Below are positions 56,311-64,000 of a stretch of 64,000 nucleotides of DNA, piece after piece. The stretch comes from Branchiostoma floridae. Taxonomy: Eukaryota > Chordata > Leptocardii > Amphioxiformes > Branchiostomatidae. The position numbers and the translations under genes are program-made. Positions within the stretch are counted from its first letter, which is position 1. Every line of letters begins with the position of its first letter. A model generated the notes under the pieces. The model searched no databases. It was given only the letters and a program-made list of their open reading frames with translations, and was not told where the DNA came from. The stretch lies in contig NC_049982.1 in the NCBI RefSeq assembly GCF_000003815.2, forward strand, positions 11,634,515 to 11,698,514, written 5' to 3'.

Positions 56311-56559
56311 GCCAATGAGTTCCCCGACCTTCGGGTAATCCCCAGAGTACGGGCGAATCAAAGACACATTCCTTGGCTTACCGCCTATGGTCTAGCTAGC
56401 TACATACATTCTGAATTTATTTTTGACATTTTTATTAATAGGAGGAGCCGTCTTTGCTCAAAGCTCTTGCAGTTTAGTCATAAGTTGCTAGATGTCGCTT
56501 CTTCCCGAGTATCAAATCGAGGCCAGGTTGACCCCTGTGATGTCAGCAGGAAACTTACG

Positions 56560-56654
56560 TGGAGTTAGTCAAATTCCGAATCCGCGATCTGAGTCATTGA
56601 TTCAACAAACTAACATCTGGAAGACGCAAAAAGGACAACGTACTCGAAAGAAAG
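56560..56654 (+). promoter_or_regulatory. YKT6: Candidate YKT6 non-coding first exon
   Basis: A consensus GTATGTG donor follows GAAAG at 56654, downstream of sequence with several CpGs and no TATA. It could join the acceptor before 57659. This is the only good upstream donor I noticed; support is positional only. Confidence 0.35.
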
Positions 56655-57148
56655 GTATGTGACACATCTAACGTTAGAACGTTGGTGTTTTGCGTGTCTA
56701 AAAACAGCTCTAACTCATGTAAAACGCATCTGAGGTACTGAACGATGACATTTCCGTTTGAAGGGGGAGGGGGGCACATTTGTCAAATAGTTCTTAAAAA
56801 TTTTATCTGCTTCTTTCTGCTGAAAATGTAAACAGACGTGCCCAGAAGATTAAACCAATACTTATTCCGAACTTTATAGTAATGAATCAAATGGTAGCTA
56901 AGTTTGTCTGGTCCCACTATTCTGCACATAATTTGCTCCTCCCGTGTGTAGCTGTCAGCATAAAACTTGTAGCATACCCTAGTAGTTACCAAAACGATAT
57001 TTTGATAGGAAGTCTAATATTCTGCTATGGTGGGGTTTTGCCCTAAGGGGGGTGGGGGTGATATTAACTGGTTGTTGGGATAATGCTATAAAGTACGAAC
57101 ACCAAAATAAAGTTAGCTTGAAAATGGAATGGCCGATCGTGTTTGCAA

Positions 57149-57376
57149 TAAGCCTTCTCACATTAGTTAGGACGCATGTGCGGCGACAGGAATTCTAGGT
57201 AATATGTCAATGGGTAAGGCACACAAAAAGTAAACTGTCCTTGTCTAGACCATTGTTTCGATTTGCATAACAATGTCCAGACGGGTTTTGTTTACTTTTT
57301 GTGTGCCTTATCCTTTGACATATTACCTAGAATCCCTGTTGCCGCACATGCGCCCTAACTAATGTGAGAAGGCTTA
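57149..57376. mobile_element. Large palindrome with arms of about 87 bp, TA-flanked
   Basis: The left arm 57151-57235 (AGCCTTCTCACATTAGTTAG...) and right arm 57290-57374 are inverted copies with few mismatches, separated by about 54 bp. TA lies directly outside both (57149-57150 and 57375-57376), compatible with Tc1/mariner-type insertion. No open frame. It lies in the YKT6 5' region. Confidence 0.8.
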
Positions 57377-57658
57377 TAAAACAAGCAAATGGCTAACGTC
57401 TATGGGTTGGGCATTAATGGCTATCAACTACAAAATGGGATTTTATTCATACTTAAACTTACTCCAGTTTAATTGCAAGCTGTCCTTTGCAGGGTGAAAC
57501 ATACCACTTACATTATCTACACTACTGTGGTTTTGAAACCATAACTGTGTATCAAACCGTATCCTACCCACAAGGTACACAACATTTTCCCAGGCGCTGC
57601 ACTTGCTACTGACATCCTGACAACTCAATCACTCTATTCCTCTATGTTTTGCTTCCAG

Positions 57659-60600
57659 CTAGCTGAAGACACTACAAGCTGCTCCAGTTAGATAGATCCC
57701 AGCCAAGAAGTGTCCCTCCATCGTGAAGTGCAGACTCCCTCACCATGAAGCTGTATTCCCTGTCGGTCCTGTACAAGAGGGACAGTAAAGTCCACCTCCT
57801 GATGGGGGGGTACGACCTGCAGTCCTTTGGATACTTCCAGAGAGGAAGGTATGCCAAGAAGTTAATCTCAATACGTTTTTTTTTACCTCTGGAAAACAAG
57901 GAGTTGTTGTCAGGGTTCTAGCTAGTACATAGTGGTAAGAGGCCACCATGCTATGATTTGTGACCACCACACTAAGTCATCAGTAAAATGGGCACCACTG
58001 TGTTTATTTTCAAGTACATTAGTGGTACTTTTACCAAAATGACCACATGGTACATGTACAACACACCAGTTCCCTTCTGACCTACTTGTGTTCCAGAGAC
58101 AGAGGATCAAATCGATAATCACTACACTACTTATGCTACTTAAGTACTTGTAATGCACAACTCTTAATGTCTAACAAGATGGTGATTAAGATGTAGAACT
58201 CTTCTTGTCTGTTGTCTGCAGTGTGAAGGAGTTCATGGTGTTCACCAGTCAGATCATAGTGGAACGATGTAGGGAAGGAAGCAGGTCAACTGTCAAGGAA
58301 CAAGGTGAGTAATCAATGGTCAGGCTGTTGAATCAATGGTCAGGGTACATGATACCTACCACTCCCTTCCAGTGCTGTCTTTTATTTATGTTCATAATGT
58401 TGAATTAGCCAATTTTGTTTTAAAACCTCATTAGAAAAAAAAAGTAATACATAATCATAATGATAGATAATGGTAAAATTGAACAAGTCTTCCTATGTTT
58501 CATTTTTAAACCTTTTTTTAACCTCCAGAGTACATGTGTCACTGCTACATCAGAACAGATGGTCTGGGAGGAGTGTTGATAGCTGACCATGAGTACCCAC
58601 AGAGAGTAGCCTTCACACTACTCAATAAGGTAACAAGCACTCTGTTACACACTACAGTTTAAAAACACAGCCTGCTATATGTAATGTCAACTCTCATAAT
58701 TCCACCAGGTACCATGGTACAGCCAAGTGAAAAAAAAGAATGAATTTGAAGATATTGAAAAGGATGTACCAATGTAGTGTAAGATATTTATGTATTCAAG
58801 ACAATATTGAGAAGGCCTCTTTGACAAGTTTTGATATGGTAGTATTATGGCACCTGGTGGAATTATGAGAGTTTATGTTACCATATTCTCACTAAAAGAC
58901 CCCACAAACAGAGCTCATATATTTATGCCAAACTAAGGGATGCTCAATTATTAGAGGAAAGATTCCACAGCTAAGTTTCTTCTGTTCATCTTTAGATGTT
59001 TTTATATAGACTTTCTCCCTGTTTATCCTGATGTGTATACTGTACAAAATGTATGTTAGTTGTGAGGTTGCTCTCACTGGAATACCCCCAACATTGGCTC
59101 CTGGACCAGCTGCCTTGTTGTGAAAAGGATGAGTGAGTGAAAGTGAGGTTGGGTAGTAGGGAGAAAGGTAAAGGGGATAAACTTGAGTATGATTATGAGC
59201 AAGGAGTTTGCATGACCATTCTAAATACTATTTATAGTAGCCATTTGATATCGGTGATATCACAGTTATGAATTTTTACCATGTCATGGTAAAACGTTTA
59301 TCCAATTCTTTCTTGGACCTCCTACACTTTCCATCTCATGTATCCACCATGCCCCCCTCCCCCATGTCTCCAGGTTCTAGATGACTTCACACAGAAGGTC
59401 CCAGCTCACCTTTGGCCGGATGGAAACCAAAAGTAAGTAATAAATCTGCTTTTTTTTTGTTAGTTGCTACCTACTACCGGTAGTCAAGGTGTCTTGAGTA
59501 CCTTAATTCAGAACCATTGTTATATGGCAAACTATAGTTTTAAGTATCTTAGTTTTCGTTCTTGTTTTTTTCTTTAGAAATGTGTTGTTAGTAACTACTA
59601 AGCCAGTGATTGTCTTCTTTTTTCAGCACAATACACTACACCGAACTAGACGGCTATTTGGCAAAATATCAGGTATGAATGCTGATTGTGTATTGCTAAA
59701 TATAAATGTTGCGTGAAATGCAAACTAGAAATTATAGCACAACGAAGAGCAGTCCAAACTGGAAACACAAACTCGCACATGGCCAAAGATTTTTCTCCAC
59801 TCTAGTCTACAATATCTGAATACAATAGTCAGTGTCAGTCAATAGATTTTCCAATAGGTTTTTACATAGCATATTGTTGTTGCTGTGTGCATCTTGCCTT
59901 CTGTAACATCCCCAGCTCACAGATGATTCCATGTTCTACAGAATCCCAGAGAAGCAGACTCCATGATGAAGATTCAAAGTGAACTGGACGAGACAAAAAT
60001 CATCTTGGTAAGGCTTCCTGGATTATTGTGTTATGTTTCTTAGTATAGTTGTGGCCTAAGTGTCTACATGATTCTGTACTGTTGTTGACATGAAGCTTTT
60101 GTCAAAGTTTTGTGTTGCTCTGCTTTTCTGCAATTTATCAAAAAAGGATGATGAATCATATTTACCCCCTACACACACACACACACTGTGCAGCACAAGT
60201 CCATAGAAGCCGTGTTGGAGAGAGGAGAAAAGTTGGACGATCTTGTGGCCAAGTCAGAGGATCTTAGTGTACAGTCCAAGACTTTCTACAAAACTGTAAG
60301 TCCTTCACAAACACAGACTTGATGTTTTTGTGTTGTCCTTATTTGTTACATCACAGCCATCTCTGTTCAGTACCTATTTGATAAACCCAGTTTGTAGATC
60401 CATAAGAAAGGTTTCTGAGTGAAAGTGAAAGTTTATCCAGCCTTTGATTCTCGTTTTTCCTTGGACTGCGTAGAGGAATAAATCTGTGTAACTGTGTTAA
60501 TCCACAGCAGAAAACAGGGTTAGGTCATACAAGTTAATAGTTTGAATCAATGTAAAGAATGATATACATATAGTTGTTTTTTTTACTTTTCATGATTATT

Positions 60601-60696
60601 AGAAATATGTAAGCTAATCAGAGTTCAAGATCTAATAGCTTTCTTATTTGTCTGTTTCAGGCCAAGAAGCAGAACCAGTGCTGTGTGATCCTGTAG
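57659..60696 (+). CDS. YKT6: Prenylated R-SNARE Ykt6
   Basis: Ykt6 is a longin-domain SNARE that cycles between cytosol and ER-Golgi, endosomal and autophagosomal membranes. Coding exons: 57745-57848 (5' UTR from 57659), 58222-58304, 58529-58629, 59374-59432, 59627-59672, 59942-60007, 60194-60295, 60661-60696. All phases agree; 198 residues, the same as human. The N-terminal longin domain starts [19 protein letters not shown]; the C-terminal SNARE helix includes [20 protein letters not shown] with the zero-layer Arg in [10 protein letters not shown], then [20 protein letters not shown]. It ends CCVIL: both lipid-carrying Cys are kept, but the last residue is Leu where vertebrate and yeast proteins have Met. 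Confidence 0.97.
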
Positions 60697-63245
60697 GTAC
60701 AGATGTGGGGGAGATTTCAGCATTATGTCAGATATGTTTGAAACAATATGCATAGATCCTTTACTTAGTCCTGATTCATGTTGCACACTAGCTCCAAAAA
60801 TAAAGGCAAAAAAAGGTAAGATTTGGCCATTTCTTGTCACACAGATAGACCTGAGTTTCATGGTATACACCGAATACACCCAGAAAGTTTATTTCACAGA
60901 AAAGGCATCTTATGTATTATGTGGTACAAAGTAAATGGACATTTGCAGCTTCAAGCCTTCCATAATGCTTTTTGTTATTCGCCTATTGTAAGACCTAACC
61001 CTCTGCATTATTTGTGAATTGGTGTGCCTCACTTTTAGTATTGTCAGCACTGAGGGCAAGTCTGACAGGAAAGGAAATACTGTTCTGCACTGTTGACATG
61101 GATATTGTGTTTGGTGGTGCAGCATTATAAAGCTTTTACAAAATGTATATGTAAGGACAGAAAATGGTATGATAAGGTTGGAGTGTGAAAATCAGAGGCA
61201 AACAGTACATGTATGTTGATGTCCTGCAACCTCATTGTTGAAGCCAAACATAACTAAACCCTCCAGTCTCCACAGTGAGCTGCTGGTATGGAATGAAAGG
61301 CACAGTGCTGTATCCTTGATTTGAGATGGCTGATTGAGAGATGTGAGGGACTCCTGTCATATTGATATACCCCTCCCTCTACTTTCTTATGAAAATTCTA
61401 GCCTGTAATACTGTAGTATGCTTTGCAACAGCTACTTTTTTAATGCATAATCCCTTTCCATGGTACTATTCTGTTGTAAATGCTGTACATTGTTTATATC
61501 TGTAAAGAAATCAAACAAATTATTAACTGGTCACAGTGTGATCATGTACTAGTACCCATACAGTTGCTTCATGTATTGCCTGGTTTGGAAGACAAACTTT
61601 TAGTCCCATGGATCAACTATGCTTTTATCATGACACAAAAGTCAACAGCCTTTATCAAGATTTTGTCACTGATAGATCAGACATGTTCAAAGTGGTTGTT
61701 GTCAACATTTATGGGTTGACCAGTGAGACCTATTGCAGGATTGACCCCCACTCTCAACACACAAAAGTTGTATTGTTTGTAACACAGGTCAGCAAGTTAA
61801 GGGTTAATGTTAATTGTTAAATGAAACATGTGAAGTATTGAGTATGATGAAGGGTGCCAGTTTTGTTATCTGTGTAACAGGGACTGTTGGATGGTGAAAG
61901 GAGAATGAAATATTTGATCCGGGATTTTTAGGGAAAAGTCTTTAACAGTTGTAGTCTGTTATATGCAGAGCTGATCAATATGATGTCAGATATGATCAAT
62001 ACTGTCTCAGCATCAAAGTTACATATTTGAAAAGATCCTTTTAAACAGTGTTCTGTGCAGACAGGCTCAATGGATACCAGTACATTTATTTAATCACAAA
62101 TGATATCTTCCTTTATTTTATAGTGCCTGTACAGTGATATTTGAAAGAAAAGAGGACATGGAATGATTACAGGAGACAGAGCTGAATTTCAAATGGGGAG
62201 ATGTAGACATGGATGGTAAACCTAGCAATGTTACATGAGTAATGAGATCCAGAGTGAACTAAGAAGAGCAGACAATACTTTGGACTTTCATTTCCCACAT
62301 GGCTTCTAAAGAAAGTACTGCTGTAGTTATATTTTGTTAGGGGTATGGTAAATTTTAAGAGTTAGTCAAACATGGTTGTTTATGATACCATCCACCCACA
62401 GCTCATTTGCAATGAAGGGATGATCTTTGTTCAGAGGTCAAGGTTTGTCCCTGTTGTATTTTATAGTGAGCCAGAATTCAGCTCACCAAACAAGTAAGCA
62501 TGTTGTAAATCTGCAATGTCTAATTGTGTAAGAGTGACAATTGTACAGTTAAGATATTATTTTTGTGATTATTGTAAACTTCGATGATGCTTAATGTAAA
62601 GGTTTTGGTCAAAGATGGGTATGAAATGGCTCAATTCATAAGTAAAGTAGGCCATTAGATTCTGCCTGTGCCCATACCTACCGTCTCCGATGTTATATTG
62701 CAACTATTTATTTTGGTATTATCAAGGGGTGATAAAAACGTAATGAGTTTGAGTCACAGGAGAGGTTTCTAAGAGCAGATCTACTTTTAGAACTTTCAAT
62801 GAACAGACAACAAGAGTAGGAAACCACTGTGATGTGTGTGTGTAGAAATTTTTAGTCAACCATCTTTCGGATTTTTTGCTCAATTCAGTCATTCCTTTAC
62901 CACTTCTTCCATGTTTACCTACCCCTTTGTGTTTCACATTTGTCCATTTCCTTTTAAAGGTAACAATCTATAGTGTTTTTGAGTATAGATAGGATGACTT
63001 TCAGACTAATGGCTACAGTAGAGGAATTCTTTTAACAAGAAAATTTATCCAAAAGGTGACACTACAACTTCATCCAGTCATGGACTAGCATTGTGTATGC
63101 AATAGTCAGCAAAGTGCCGTTATTTTACATGTGTCAGTATTTGTATTGGGCTAGAATCACGTCTATTTTCATGGATGGGCCTTTTATCTACGGCACCTTC
63201 CAATTGTTTGAAGATGAATCAAATAAATGTTCCTGTATCACTGAT
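60697..63245 (+). other. YKT6: YKT6 3' untranslated region (probable)
   Basis: From the TAG at 60694-60696 to an AATAAA at 63222-63227; an earlier AATAAA near 60798 could give a short form. No coding sequence of recognisable family was found in this stretch. Confidence 0.45.
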
Positions 63246-63339
63246 GTTTTTTGTCGTGAAGTTTTGAAAATTTAAAACAATTTAGAAAATTTTCTGAAAA
63301 GACTAAGTGTTATATGTCACAAAGATATAGACCAAGGGT

Positions 63340-64000
63340 TATTACCTCCATGAAATGTCATGGAGGTTATATTTTACCCTGCGTTTGTGTGTCTGTCTGT
63401 GTGTTTGTGTGTGTGTGTGTAAACAAGATAACTCAAGAACGGCTGGGTGGATTGCTTTCATACTTGGTGTGTTGGTAGTGTGTGATGAAAGCTGGAAATG
63501 ATTAGATTTTGGGCCCCCCTAGCGGCTCCCCTTGGTACTGCAGCGCAACTTCCGGTTTTGCTATCTCGGTGTTCTGAACATGCTATGGTCACGATTTTTT
63601 AGTATTAGATAGCTCTTGTGCTCAGGAAGAAATGACATAAGTTTGGGCCCCCTAGCGTCTAGTTTTGGGATAGCAGGGGCGTTTTTGTCAAAAACTTCTG
63701 AAGAGGATAACTCAAAAAGGGAACAACGGATTTTCATGATTTTTGGTATATAGGTACCTTAGACAATGTTGTACACGATAAGATACTAATTATGCAAAAT
63801 AGTAGTTCATTTGCATAATTAATGAGAATATTCTATAATAGCAGTTTTTTCAATGTATCTCTTGTTTCAGACATGCTATGGTCTTGACATTTAGGTGGTA
63901 GATAGCTTTTAGTGCCATGACATATTGGGGCAAGTTTCAGCCCCCTAACATTTAATTGTGGAACTGCAGGGGCATTTTTGTCAAGACACTCCAAAGAGGA
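63340..64000 (+). repeat. Dispersed repeat with internal period of about 293 bp, runs off the window
   Basis: It starts near ACCTCCATGAAATGTCATGGAGGT, a palindrome, then GTGTGTCTGTCTGTGTG. Two internal units align from 63579 (CATGCTATGGTCACG) and 63873 (CATGCTATGGTCTTG), each with AGATAGCTTTT/AGATAGCTCTT, a GGCCCCCTA- or GCCCCCTA-type block, GCAGGGGC and TTTTTGTCAA. GATAACTCAA recurs. No open reading frame, so probably the non-coding part of a larger element. Confidence 0.55.

Overview
The window looks like nuclear DNA of an invertebrate chordate, most likely an amphioxus (Branchiostoma). Intron-rich animal genes have closest-looking products in vertebrates, and the intergenic DNA holds tRNA- and 5S-derived SINEs plus many small terminal-inverted-repeat elements. 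Four N runs (19996-20252, 27414-27513, 29640-29839, 51367-51466) are assembly gaps. All exon models were built by hand from splice signals, reading-frame phase and recognisable protein families; no database was consulted.

Layout, left to right: (1) a TACC-family gene on the minus strand, about 3.0-18.1 kb, with its C-terminal coiled-coil exons presumably left of base 1; it has an alternative first exon at 7.1-7.3 kb. (2) A candidate two-exon micro-gene of 58 codons on the minus strand at 20.5-21.4 kb, whose first exon may also serve the TACC gene as leader. (3) A repeat array at 21.55-24.02 kb made of a 662-bp TTAA-type inverted-repeat element on both sides of a 1.13-kb segment; a second array lies at 27.5-29.6 kb. 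(4) NSMCE4A (Nse4 of the SMC5/6 complex), plus strand, 24.6-38.2 kb. (5) LYAR (nucleolar zinc-finger protein), minus strand, 38.4-43.85 kb, tail to tail with NSMCE4A. (6) A 5S-derived SINE, a tRNA-Ala(CGC) gene and a tRNA-Thr-like relic, 43.1-44.5 kb. (7) ISYNA1 (inositol-3-phosphate synthase), minus strand, 45.2-51.95 kb. (8) A transposon-rich spacer, 51.1-57.4 kb. (9) YKT6 (prenylated R-SNARE), plus strand, 57.66-63.2 kb, then another dispersed repeat to the window end.

The genes do not form one pathway: they are housekeeping functions (mitotic spindle, genome maintenance, ribosome biogenesis, inositol synthesis, membrane fusion). The head-to-head TACC/NSMCE4A pair matches the human TACC2/NSMCE4A neighbourhood on 10q26, and LYAR and TACC3 are both on human 4p16, so the linkage appears ancestral. 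The most unusual parts are the TTAA/TTAG composite repeats rich in TGACGTCA sites between the two divergent promoters, the micro-gene/uORF arrangement, and a dense set of palindromic elements with readable target-site duplications.
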